Assembly (NCBI RefSeq): GCF_022814865.1 | Contig: NZ_JAKVRD010000017.1 | Coordinates: 20,015 to 84,014 of the forward strand | DNA from: Shimia aestuarii | Lineage (GTDB): Bacteria; Pseudomonadota; Alphaproteobacteria; Rhodobacterales; Rhodobacteraceae | Reading direction: 5' to 3' | DNA: 64,000 nucleotides | Part shown: positions 50,133-58,132 of the stretch, one piece after another | Layout: each line of letters starts with the position of its first letter | Position numbering within the stretch: the first letter of the stretch is position 1 | Notes under the pieces: model-generated | Told to the model about the DNA's origin: nothing | Databases searched by the model: none | What the model saw: the letters and a program-made list of their open reading frames with translations, nothing else | Made by a program: the position numbers and the translations under genes

Positions 50133-50725
50133 TATGCCGCCCTCCGGTCATCGATTTCCATCAATGCATCGAGCGGCACGCGGTAGGGCTGCATGGCGTC
50201 GAAATCCTCGCAATTGCCACAGTTCTGCACGATCGCGAAGGTGTCGCAGGCATCCTTGAGGATGACCCGGAAGGTGCCGCCGAGGCCCGAGGGCACCTCG
50301 TAGGTCCCGCCGATGAGATAGTCCGAGGCCCGGCGCACGAAGACGCGGATACTGTGGCCATCGGTGGCGAGCCGGATCGCCCCCCGCCCCCGGTCGATGA
50401 GCACTTGCACATCGTCGAGGATGTCAGTGTAGAATTGCCCGGTCAGATCGCGAAACGCCATGCGGCGCTGCGCCATCCAGTCGGTATCGCGAAATGGGTT
50501 CATGCCGTCGGCGAAGGCAAAGGAGGGATCGGCCTGTTCGGTGGTGACGATACGGGTGGTCGTGCCATCGATGCCGTTCGAACGCAGATGCACACCATTG
50601 CCGACGATGAGGATCAGGGCCGGCCTGTCCACGGGCCCATTCCAGTTGGGCAGGAAGGTTTTGCAGGCGCGCGCATGTGCGATTTGCGCCGCGACAGCGG
50701 ACGCAGAGAACTTGAGAATAGCCAT
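50132..50725 (-). CDS. Conserved plasmid protein of unknown function
   Basis: A 197-residue protein. It opens with FSASAVAAQIAHARAC, followed by LILIVGNGVHLRSNGIDG, then a GRGAIRLATDGHSIRVFVRR strand and a C-terminal QNCGNCEDFDAMQPYRVPLD. It overlaps the DUF6927-like gene (stop/start TGATG-type junction), so the two are co-translated. No domain with a known function is recognised. Confidence 0.7.
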   Translation of the reverse strand: MAILKFSASAVAAQIAHARACKTFLPNWNGPVDRPALILIVGNGVHLRSNGIDGTTTRIVTTEQADPSFAFADGMNPFRDTDWMAQRRMAFRDLTGQFYTDILDDVQVLIDRGRGAIRLATDGHSIRVFVRRASDYLIGGTYEVPSGLGGTFRVILKDACDTFAIVQNCGNCEDFDAMQPYRVPLDALMEIDDRRAA

Positions 50726-50799
50726 GGGGATGTCTTTCTGTTCGGTTTGGAAGGGTCGACCCGCGCGCTCGGAATGCTCCGCGCGGGTCACTTGATGCG

Positions 50800-52782
50800 T
50801 CAGGCCGCTTGCGCGACCTCGCTGGCAGGCTCCGGAGTTTCCACGGTGGGCTCCGCCTCCTCAAAGGCGACACCGGCGGTCTGCATCATCGGCGGGCACC
50901 AGGCGGCCACGGCAGCGCGCTGCGCGTCCGTGAGTGTGGCGAAGGGTTCGGCGAAGAGCTTGTCACAAAAGGCGACGATCTCTTTCTTGCTGGACGAGGC
51001 CAGCGTCACCGCCTCCTGGGCCAGACCCAGATCCTCGCCGAGGATCTTCAGGAGCCAGGCCTTCTTGAAGCGGTTGAAGAGCGCCGCATTCGGCATCCAA
51101 TGGGCGCGGATATCGGGCATGATCTCGATCTCGAAGTCATGCATCAGGCTGTCACGCTGCCGGTCCCGGGCAAAACAGGACTGCGTGGTGCTGGCTGTCG
51201 CATAAGCGACGAGCTTGGCCTTCTCCCCTGCTTTGAGCGCGCGAAACGCCGCGAACTGATCGGCGGGCGGGCGGGTGTCATCGCGCCAGGACAGATCAAG
51301 CGCATCATGCGCCGCGGCCACCTGCTCGAGCGAGGTCTCGTCGATCTCGTCCATCTTGGCGTGGTTGCGGTATTCCTTGCGGGCCTCGATCTTGATCGCC
51401 TGCGTGACACTCATGCCGCTGGCCAGAACGTCACTGACCAGCTTGAAGAGCGTCAGATCGAGCGTGGCTTCCGGATGCAGCGCCATCGCGGCCCCGAGGG
51501 CCATGGCCCGCTCGGTCTTGAGGTCCTCGGCCAGTGAGGCCGGGTAGGTGATTTCGCCGGCGTCTGGGGCCTCCTCCCCGGTCGGGCTAGCCGAGGAGCC
51601 GCGCGCGCCCTCCTTTTTGACGGTGTCCTCCGGGCGGACGAGGCCCACATGGAGCGTGATCTGCCCGTTCGACCAAGACGCAATCACGCCTGCACGGGCG
51701 AGATCCTCGGCGCTGTAGGCCTCCTGCAGATCGCGGGCTTCGTCTTCCAGAGCGTCCACGCGCTCGTAAAGGACATTGTAGGCAGCGTCCTCGAGCCCCT
51801 CATCCTCCATCTCGAGCTGCAATTTCTCAAGCTCGGCGGTGATCTCATCGATGCGCTTTTGCGCAGCCTCATCGGGCTCGATCGGGCCGGGATAGACGCG
51901 GCCGTAGTCGGCCATGGTCGCGTAATCATAGCGGACCATCGCATCGGCCCAGGCAAAGCCCAGCTTTATGCGGGCCTCTTCGGCGGCGGCACCGAGCTTC
52001 TCGAGCAGGATGGTTTCGACCAGCGCCGCATCCTCAAGCACGGAATGCTCATCCAGCAGATCGGCTGCGACGGCGCCGCCGCGCGCCTCGTAGTCTTCGC
52101 GCACGAAAGCCCCGATATCGTCGCTGACCTGCACGCCGCGGGACTTGAGCGCCTGGCGGACTGTATAGGCCTGCAGGTAGCTATCTTCCTTGGTGAGCGC
52201 CTCGAAGACCTCGCGCTGCACCTCCTGGCTCGGATGCTCCGCAAAGGCCTTCATCGTGTCGAGCGTGATGGTCTTGGCCCGGGCCGCGGCGCGGATCTCG
52301 GGGTGGATCAGACCGTAGCGCAACCGGCCTTTCACGGCCGCCACCGTGGTGCCGAAGGTCTTGGCGATGGTCTCGGGCGTCTGGCCGTCGACTTCCATCA
52401 TCCGGGCGAAAGCCTCGAACTCGTCGATGGCGTTCATCGGCGCCTGGGTGATGTTCTCGGCGAGCGACAGGGCAGTGGTGACGTCGCAGTCGTCAGGGAC
52501 AAGCCGACAGTCGACCTTGGTTTTCGCAGTGAACCCCTTGCTGGCATTGTCGGCGATCAGCTCCTTCAGGGCTGCATGGCGCCGGCCGCCGGCGAGGACG
52601 GCGTACTTGCCGTCGAGCTTCTGGACAAGAAGCGGCTGGAGCAGGCCCAGCACAGCGATGCTCGCCTTCAGATGCGCGATGTTCTCGGGCTCATAAGTTT
52701 CCGGGGAGTTGCTGCGCACGTTGGCGGGATGCGGGACCAGATCGCCGATGGCGACGGTGAGGGGGGCAAAACTTGTGGTCAT
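50800..52782 (-). CDS. Large ParB-like nuclease-domain protein
   Basis: A 660-residue protein. The N-terminal ParB/Sulfiredoxin-like nuclease domain (about 10-110) has PHPANVRSN, then LLQPLLVQ, VLAGGRRHAALKEL and LSLAENITQAPM. An HTH (about 133-155) follows. The rest is helical and acidic and includes a coiled-coil (about 305-350). It is not the partner of RepA (that is RepB at 58133). Such orphan ParB-like proteins are common in plasmid backbones; a role in plasmid transcription or defence is possible but unproven. Confidence 0.83.
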   Translation of the reverse strand: MTTSFAPLTVAIGDLVPHPANVRSNSPETYEPENIAHLKASIAVLGLLQPLLVQKLDGKYAVLAGGRRHAALKELIADNASKGFTAKTKVDCRLVPDDCDVTTALSLAENITQAPMNAIDEFEAFARMMEVDGQTPETIAKTFGTTVAAVKGRLRYGLIHPEIRAAARAKTITLDTMKAFAEHPSQEVQREVFEALTKEDSYLQAYTVRQALKSRGVQVSDDIGAFVREDYEARGGAVAADLLDEHSVLEDAALVETILLEKLGAAAEEARIKLGFAWADAMVRYDYATMADYGRVYPGPIEPDEAAQKRIDEITAELEKLQLEMEDEGLEDAAYNVLYERVDALEDEARDLQEAYSAEDLARAGVIASWSNGQITLHVGLVRPEDTVKKEGARGSSASPTGEEAPDAGEITYPASLAEDLKTERAMALGAAMALHPEATLDLTLFKLVSDVLASGMSVTQAIKIEARKEYRNHAKMDEIDETSLEQVAAAHDALDLSWRDDTRPPADQFAAFRALKAGEKAKLVAYATASTTQSCFARDRQRDSLMHDFEIEIMPDIRAHWMPNAALFNRFKKAWLLKILGEDLGLAQEAVTLASSSKKEIVAFCDKLFAEPFATLTDAQRAAVAAWCPPMMQTAGVAFEEAEPTVETPEPASEVAQAA

Positions 52783-52863
52783 GGGATATCCTTCCAGATG
52801 GGTTAGGTGTGGCCCGCGCCTCTACGCGCGGGACCAATCCCCGGCTTCGGGGATCACCACGAA

Positions 52864-52886
52864 AAAAGGCCCGCTTTGCCTTTTTT
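52864..52886 (-). terminator. Recurrent hairpin AAAGCGGGCCTTT, copy 3
   Basis: Minus-strand AAAAAAGGCAAAGCGGGCCTTTTTT between the DUF3768 and ParB-like genes is described here by its core AAAGCGGGCCTTT. The trailing T-run supports termination. Confidence 0.6.
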
Positions 52887-52941
52887 GGGGGCAGCGGGCC
52901 TTAGTCGTCTGAGATGTCACGGGGAGGCGTCCCTTGCCCTT

Positions 52942-53331
52942 CTACCAGTCGCGCGCCAGCATGACGGTCAGTACGCGCATTGTGGTCACGGGATTGCCCG
53001 GGGTCTCGGCCCCGTAGCGGAAATCCGAATCCGCTTCATAGAGATCGATTTTCCAGAACACGGTCTCGCCCCGGATCTCGACCGCCCCGAAATCATGCCA
53101 TCCCTCGGGATCATTGTCCTGCTCAAAGGTGGTAAACTCACCGGTGGCTTTCACCGCCTCGGCCATAAAGCCGTCACCGGCCTCCATGAGCGAGCGGGTG
53201 ACATGCATCCGGCCTTGGATGGGCTGCGCGGGCGGCACTCCAAGGCACGCGAGCTTGCGGAACGCGTCGTTCTGCGCGGCGATCACACTCGGATCCGGGC
53301 ATTCTGTCTGGGGCTGTGCAGTGATGGTCAT
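52942..53331 (-). CDS. DUF3768 protein
   Basis: A 129-residue protein of the DUF3768 family, common on rhodobacterial and rhizobial plasmids. It has AAQNDAFRKLA near the N-terminus, GRMHVTRSL, FTTFEQDNDPEGWHDFG, the WKIDLYEAD strand and ends VTTMRVLTVMLARDW. No function is known. It is separated from both neighbours by hairpins. Confidence 0.85.
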   Translation of the reverse strand: MTITAQPQTECPDPSVIAAQNDAFRKLACLGVPPAQPIQGRMHVTRSLMEAGDGFMAEAVKATGEFTTFEQDNDPEGWHDFGAVEIRGETVFWKIDLYEADSDFRYGAETPGNPVTTMRVLTVMLARDW

Positions 53332-53366
53332 AGGGCTCTCCTTTGAGAAGTTGAAACACCCTTCCC

Positions 53367-53388
53367 AAAGCCTGCTTTTTCTTTTCTG
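53367..53388 (-). terminator. Recurrent hairpin, copy 4 (degenerate)
   Basis: AAAGCAGGCTTTGGG on the minus strand, preceded by AAAAGAAA. It sits between the 69-residue gene and DUF3768. The pattern is the same as at 43721, 48044 and 52864, with one base changed. Confidence 0.45.
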
Positions 53389-53418
53389 CTTGTCGGAAGG
53401 ACCGAAGCAGAAGGTGCC

Positions 53419-53628
53419 CTACCCGAACAGCCCCTTGGGTCTGTAATTCGAGTTGGGGATGGTTTCGATCCAGCCGCCTTGTTCTTTAATGCTCTCGAGC
53501 GCTGCCGAGAACGGATAAGCGCCCTCGGACTGGCTCCACCAATAGGCACCGCGCTTGAAGGTGATGATCTTGCGGCGGCCGTCGTTGAAGCAGGCCACCC
53601 GCAGCGTTTTGGGTTCCTTACGTGACAT
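53419..53628 (-). CDS. Small basic plasmid protein
   Basis: A 69-residue basic protein with a GGAG site six bases ahead of the ATG. It contains LRVACFNDGRRKIITFKRGAYWW and ends NSNYRPKGLFG. Probably a small beta domain. It is 23 bp downstream of ardC and likely in its operon. Function unknown. Confidence 0.68.
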   Translation of the reverse strand: MSRKEPKTLRVACFNDGRRKIITFKRGAYWWSQSEGAYPFSAALESIKEQGGWIETIPNSNYRPKGLFG

Positions 53629-53651
53629 AGGAATCTCCGTTCTCCATGTGG

Positions 53652-54593
53652 TCAGGCGGCCTCGGCGCTGCGCCCTGCCCTGCCCATCTCCGATCTGGCG
53701 ATCAGATAGTCGCAGGCGCGCTGCGCATCCGCGGCGTGCTTGAAGATCGCACCCTTGTCCGACCGAAGAACGCGCAACCAGTTGTGGAGGTAGGCGGCAT
53801 TCATCTCGAGCGTATGCGCCGTGAAGCCGAGCGTCTGACCCAGGAACACCGAGGTCAATTCCGCGACGATCTCCTCGCGCGCATAGGACGTGTTGCCAAA
53901 CTTCGAGAACCCGAAATCACGGTTCAGTCGATGGGGGGCTTTCGTGGCATGGGCCAGCTCATGGGCCCAGACCCCGTAGAAATTGCGCGGGTCCTGGAAC
54001 CGCGTGATGGATGGCATGTAAACCTTGTCCACGGGGGGCAAATAGTACGCCTCCGTGCCCGTGAAGACGGTTGTGATGTCGATGGCGTCGAAAAACGCCT
54101 GCATGTGCGGGATGGGCTCGGACGGCGGATGCTCGGGCACGGGCTCCGGATCGGGGAAGAAGCTGTCGGGCAAGCCCTCGATCTGGCAGGCATTGAACAC
54201 GCGGTAGGATTTCTGAAAGCGAAAGATGCGGGCTTCCTCGGAGTGATCATCCCCGTCGCTGCGGTCACGCTCATCGCCGCCCGCGTCTTTCCGGCTTTGA
54301 CCGTAATAGACGACGACAGAGGATTTCTCACCCTTGCGGACCTTTGCGTCCAACGCATTGGCCTGCGGCAACGTCATCCAGAAGGGAGAGCTGTGGCCCG
54401 CCATCACGGTCCGCATCGTCAGCAGGAAGTTGTTCACTCCCTGGTAGGGTTCTCCGCCCACGCGCAGGGGACGAGAGCTGCCACCTGCGGTCCATGGCTT
54501 GCGCCACGGCAGGACGCCGCGCTCGATGATGCGGATGATTTCGTTCGTGATGACCTCGGAGGCATCGAATTTGGGCGTGCGGGATCGGGCCAT
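53652..54593 (-). CDS. ardC: ArdC-like antirestriction protein
   Basis: A 313-residue protein of the ArdC family. The N-terminal ssDNA-binding domain (about 1-130) contains LPWRKPWTAGG, and the C-terminal zincin-like metallopeptidase (about 150-300) has the HELAH motif (His211, Glu212, His215) with the later acidic ligand in YAREEIVAEL. ArdC protects incoming single-stranded plasmid DNA from host restriction after conjugation. This fits the self-transmissible plasmid. The insert near 105-122 (DRSDGDDHSEEAR) is a charged loop. Confidence 0.92.
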   Translation of the reverse strand: MARSRTPKFDASEVITNEIIRIIERGVLPWRKPWTAGGSSRPLRVGGEPYQGVNNFLLTMRTVMAGHSSPFWMTLPQANALDAKVRKGEKSSVVVYYGQSRKDAGGDERDRSDGDDHSEEARIFRFQKSYRVFNACQIEGLPDSFFPDPEPVPEHPPSEPIPHMQAFFDAIDITTVFTGTEAYYLPPVDKVYMPSITRFQDPRNFYGVWAHELAHATKAPHRLNRDFGFSKFGNTSYAREEIVAELTSVFLGQTLGFTAHTLEMNAAYLHNWLRVLRSDKGAIFKHAADAQRACDYLIARSEMGRAGRSAEAA

Positions 54594-54632
54594 GGCTGGC
54601 CTCCTTTCGAGTGTTGGTGAGAAGATTGGGAG

Positions 54633-55118
54633 TCAGGTTGTCTGACGGGGCCGCGGATCATTGGCGACCTTCGCGCCAAGCTCTTCGACCATGTCGATAT
54701 AGGTGGTCAGTGAAACGGACCTGGCGAGCCCCGAAGGGGCAGCGTCGACCGATCCGTCCCGCGCCACGCACGGCAAGTTCGCGAAGGCGATGACGTCACG
54801 GACGGGTCGGATATCGATGAACGGTGTCCCTCGCACGACTGCAAGAGCGGCCAAGGGAAAGCGCTCGATCGGCGCGAAAGTCGACACTGTGGTCCAACCG
54901 AGATGGAGGAACGTCCCACCCTCCCCGCAGATCACGTGCGCGTTTGGCAGAGTCGCAGCCTGCGTGAGATAGCCGAGATCGCGGAGAACGGCTTTCCGCT
55001 CGAGCCGCCGTGCCAGCTTCGTCTCGCCGGTTCGGCGCAGTTCTCTATGCCGCCACCAAGAGGCAGCGGTCGCGCGCAACACGCGCAAGACACCTGTTTG
55101 CATGGGAATGCCCTTCAT
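54633..55118 (-). CDS. Protein of unknown function at the head of the ardC unit
   Basis: A 161-residue protein with a basic N-terminus (SWWRHRELRRTGETKLARRLERK), a middle with ICGEGGTFLHLGWT and TFAPIERFPLAALAVVRG, and an end with VEELGAKVANDPR. No signal peptide. It is 39 bp upstream of ardC on the same strand and is divergent from fic. Starts at 55118 and 55103 are both possible. Family not recognised. Confidence 0.65.
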   Translation of the reverse strand: MKGIPMQTGVLRVLRATAASWWRHRELRRTGETKLARRLERKAVLRDLGYLTQAATLPNAHVICGEGGTFLHLGWTTVSTFAPIERFPLAALAVVRGTPFIDIRPVRDVIAFANLPCVARDGSVDAAPSGLARSVSLTTYIDMVEELGAKVANDPRPRQTT

Positions 55119-55396
55119 CAGGAACGGCAGACCGGAACCCGGCCCGGACCCATCTGAGGGACCCCAAAGGCCCTCATCCGTCAGTCACAAAACCCGAAGA
55201 ACACTTTCACTTTCTCCAGCCCCGTTGGGCACACAACAAAACCGAAAAGCCCGGCACATCTGCCGAAGCCATTGATTTCATGCAGCAATTCCAGACCGGC
55301 ACCCAAGATCGGCAACACATATCGGCAAAACCTTGCCCGCGGCTCCGAAATGTGTATGTTTTTCAATTACTTTGTAAACATAGAAGATCGGCAAAA

Positions 55397-56599
55397 ATGC
55401 TGGAAACACCCGCCAGAATCGAACCCTGCTTCTTCGAAGAGCATATTCCTACAGAATTGGCAGACCTTTCGGTCGACATCCAGAGGGAAGCCACCGGGCT
55501 GGGCCAAGGACTGCATCCTGACAGCGCAGCCGAACTTGCCGATCTTGTCCGCGTGATGAACTGCTACTACTCCAACCTGATTGAAGGACACAACACACGC
55601 CCTCGCGACATCGAAAGGGCGCTGGCTGGCGCCGAGCTTGAGGAAGAAACCCGCCCTCTCGCCCTTGAGGCCCGGGCCCACGTCATCGTTCAACGCGGCA
55701 TCGACGAGATGCATCGCAAGGGCACCCTGCCCCGCCCCACATCTGTCGAATTCCTGACTTGGGTCCATAAGAGCTTCTACGACGAGATGCCGGATGAGTT
55801 TCGGGTCATCGAACATCCCGACGGCACACAAGAGCCCATCGTTCCGGGACGCATGCGCCAGGATGACGATCGGGAAGTTGCGGTCGGGCGCCACCTACCT
55901 CCTTCATCGTCGCGCGTCGCGGCATTTATGGACCATTTCGACAATCGGTTTCAGATTGCGGCGCGGTCTTCGAGCGGACGGATCATCGCGATCGCGTCTG
56001 CACATCACCGGCTCAACTACATCCACCCTTTCCCGGATGGTAATGGCCGCGTCAGCAGATTGATGTCTCATGCCATGGCCCTCACAGCGGGGATTGGTGG
56101 CCAAGGGCTCTGGTCCGTATCACGGGGGCTGGCCCGCGGGCTAACCGATCGGGGCGAGTACAAACGGATGATGGATCTGGCCGACAGTCCACGCCGCGGA
56201 GACCGCGACGGACGGGGGAACCTGTCAGAAGCGGCACTGAAGACGTTTAGTGAATGGTTCCTAAAGGTGACGCTCGACCAGATCACCTTCTCAGCAAGAT
56301 TGTTCGATCTCGGCGGACTGGACCAACGGTATCGTCGTCTTGTTGCAGATACCATCGATGACAAGCGAGCGCCGGAACTGATCTCGGCGGTACTTCGGCA
56401 TGGTGCTCTGGAACGAGGTGATGCGCAGATTGTGCTCAAGACGTCCGAGCGTACTGCTCGCAACACGCTGAGTAAACTGACCGCCGCCGGATACCTGACT
56501 TCCGCCTCGCCGAAGACGCCAGTTCGGTTGGCGTTTCCGGTGGATTATCGAGAGCGGCTCTTTCCAAACCTTTTTGGAGATGGTGACCTGACTGAGTGA
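55397..56599 (+). CDS. Fic-family AMPylase, class II, with C-terminal winged helix
   Basis: A 400-residue Fic protein. The catalytic motif HPFPDGNGR is at 210-218 with the conserved Arg after it (VSR). An inhibitory helix with the (S/T)xxxE(G/N) signature is seen upstream: SNLIEG at 59-64, in the position of class II Fic proteins. The flap region and a C-terminal winged helix (about 330-390, ERTARNTLSKLTAAGYL) complete it. Fic enzymes transfer AMP (or other nucleotides) onto target hydroxyls. The inhibitory Glu63 implies autoinhibition. The ATG at 55397 is chosen; upstream in-frame sequence is not conserved-looking. Confidence 0.9.
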   Translation: MLETPARIEPCFFEEHIPTELADLSVDIQREATGLGQGLHPDSAAELADLVRVMNCYYSNLIEGHNTRPRDIERALAGAELEEETRPLALEARAHVIVQRGIDEMHRKGTLPRPTSVEFLTWVHKSFYDEMPDEFRVIEHPDGTQEPIVPGRMRQDDDREVAVGRHLPPSSSRVAAFMDHFDNRFQIAARSSSGRIIAIASAHHRLNYIHPFPDGNGRVSRLMSHAMALTAGIGGQGLWSVSRGLARGLTDRGEYKRMMDLADSPRRGDRDGRGNLSEAALKTFSEWFLKVTLDQITFSARLFDLGGLDQRYRRLVADTIDDKRAPELISAVLRHGALERGDAQIVLKTSERTARNTLSKLTAAGYLTSASPKTPVRLAFPVDYRERLFPNLFGDGDLTE

Positions 56600-56670
56600 T
56601 TTTCGTTAGTCCGCGCTCTGCGCAGGAAAGCGGGCCCAGGGAGAAAGTGGACGAATCCCCTAAGCAATGA

Positions 56671-56686
56671 GTTCACAGCTGTGAAC
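56671..56686. repeat. parS: parS-type palindrome, copy 1
   Basis: GTTCACAGCTGTGAAC, a perfect 16-bp palindrome, matches the RepABC parS pattern GTT-N4-GC-N4-AAC. It lies 49 bp downstream of repC. RepB should bind it for plasmid partition. Confidence 0.85.
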
Positions 56687-56715
56687 CTGTCTTCTGCGCG
56701 ACGAAACAAGACGCA

Positions 56716-56731
56716 GTTCACAGCTGTGAAC
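56716..56731. repeat. parS: parS-type palindrome, copy 2
   Basis: A second identical 16-bp palindrome, 45 bp from the first (start to start) and four bases past the repC stop. Paired copies near repC are usual in some RepABC plasmids. Confidence 0.85.
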
Positions 56732-56734
56732 TTT

Positions 56735-57955
56735 TCATGCAGCGTCCTTTCTCATAAGGGCCATGATCATGGGACCACAGGAGAATTCGCCGAGCGCAGC
56801 CTTTGCAGACAGCGACCGCAAATACCCACCAGGTGACCGAATGTCGCCGAAGCGTTCCAACATTGCCAAGATGACCACCGATGCCTCTTCCGGGCCCATG
56901 TACTTTTTGGCCTCATCCCACGCTGAAGGAGAGACGCCCATCATAGGTCTTATTACATCGGCAACCCTTACTAGATCATGCCAGTGGCGCACAGGTCGTT
57001 CAGCATAAGTTCGGTATTCAGAGCAAGCGGCCAAAACGAGACCGAGGGGTATTCTTGGTAGATTGTTGTCGACCGAGACAGGCTCATCAGTACTACCCTC
57101 TGCAACCAGTGCTGTCGCCGGATCGGAGGCGCTGCCCTCGCCCTGCGCTTTTTCTAAGCGTGGTTCAAAATCATAAGAGTCTTTATTTGAATTCTGATAG
57201 TGCTGCTCATTTGTGACTTCATTGGTGCTCATATCTTGTGATTGCACTGGTTCCAACAGGTCCCTAATTGCGTTGAGGGCTTCGGACAACGTAGATTCCA
57301 TCTGCTGCAACTCTGCAAAATCGAGCTTGCGACGAAGGTCACGCGCCGTCAGGACGCATAGGTCGGACGCCTGGTCCCAGATGGCGTGGTCAAGGCGCAG
57401 AGAGCGGCCGTAGTCGACGAGACCCGCTAGATCACGGCGCATGAGGCTTACAGTGGTTCTAAGCCGCTTGTAGCGCTCCTCCGCAGCACGGACAGCCTCT
57501 GCGGCTTCGCACACTTCGACGAAGCGTTGGGCGAGGGGGGCCAGATCGAAGCCGAAAGCGATCTTTTCGTCCCCATACTGGCGCGCGTAACGCTTGCCAT
57601 TGGGACTGTCGCGACGCACGACGAAACCGGTTTGCACCAGGTTCGCCAGATGCCGCCGCATGGTCGAGCAGGGCATGCCGTTCAGGCGCTCACAAATAGC
57701 CTTGTTGGACGGATGCACGACAGTTTCACTATGGTTCCCGCCAACGATCGTGGCCTGATGGAAACTGACCAATGCCTGAAGCACGCTCAAATCACGGTCG
57801 GACAAGCCGAAGGCGATACGGGCAGCGGCGAGTTCGCGAAGTGCTTCCCATTTGTTGACGCCGGAAGGCGGGAGGTCCTGTTGCGCCGCTGCCTGATAGT
57901 GCAGAATGGCAGCATTTATGGGTCGCCTGAAAGGCGTTACGGGGGTGTAGTCCAT
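56735..57955 (-). CDS. repC: RepC replication initiator of a repABC replicon
   Basis: A 406-residue RepC protein. The N-terminal DNA-binding part (about 40-110) has GVNKWEALRELAAARIAFGL and the winged-helix segment LNGMPCSTMRRHLANLVQTGFV. The middle is helical and the C-terminal part ends with YMGPEEASVVILAMLERFGDIRSPGGYLRSL. In this family the origin lies within repC itself. It is downstream of repB, separated by the antisense-RNA region, and followed by two parS palindromes. The antisense RNA on the other strand should limit its expression. Confidence 0.95.
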   Translation of the reverse strand: MDYTPVTPFRRPINAAILHYQAAAQQDLPPSGVNKWEALRELAAARIAFGLSDRDLSVLQALVSFHQATIVGGNHSETVVHPSNKAICERLNGMPCSTMRRHLANLVQTGFVVRRDSPNGKRYARQYGDEKIAFGFDLAPLAQRFVEVCEAAEAVRAAEERYKRLRTTVSLMRRDLAGLVDYGRSLRLDHAIWDQASDLCVLTARDLRRKLDFAELQQMESTLSEALNAIRDLLEPVQSQDMSTNEVTNEQHYQNSNKDSYDFEPRLEKAQGEGSASDPATALVAEGSTDEPVSVDNNLPRIPLGLVLAACSEYRTYAERPVRHWHDLVRVADVIRPMMGVSPSAWDEAKKYMGPEEASVVILAMLERFGDIRSPGGYLRSLSAKAALGEFSCGPMIMALMRKDAA

Positions 57956-58004
57956 TTTACATTCACGACGACAAAGAAATCACGGTCCGCGAATCACTTA
58001 AGAC

Positions 58005-58033
58005 TTGCGAAAAACGGCGTCTGAGACTAACTT
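58005..58033 (+). promoter_or_regulatory. Promoter of the repABC antisense RNA
   Basis: TTGCGA (58005-58010) and TAACTT (58028-58033) are spaced by 17 bp, on the strand opposite to repABC, 50-78 bp upstream of the repC start. The position is where RepABC plasmids encode their counter-transcribed RNA. Confidence 0.65.
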
Positions 58034-58039
58034 GAGAGT

Positions 58040-58097
58040 GCTAAGAACAAGTCAGGGTCTCGTAGGGCGGTCGCTTTGCGGGACCTTTTCTTTGGCT
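58040..58097 (+). ncRNA. Counter-transcribed RNA (incompatibility factor) of repABC
   Basis: Predicted RNA of about 55 nt antisense to the repB-repC leader. It ends in a hairpin, GGTCTCG (58056-58062) with CGGGACC (58079-58085), followed by TTTTCTTT and TTTTT. Such RNAs bind the repC leader and limit its translation, acting as an incompatibility determinant. The start is estimated from the promoter. Confidence 0.68.
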
Positions 58098-58132
58098 TTT
58101 TCGTGCCTCCTGTTTTTGGTTTCTGCTCTTCC

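Noticed and set aside
50800..52782. Partition ParB for repA
   Set aside because: It has a ParB nuclease fold, but repA is coupled to repB at 58133, and this protein is almost twice as long with a different layout.
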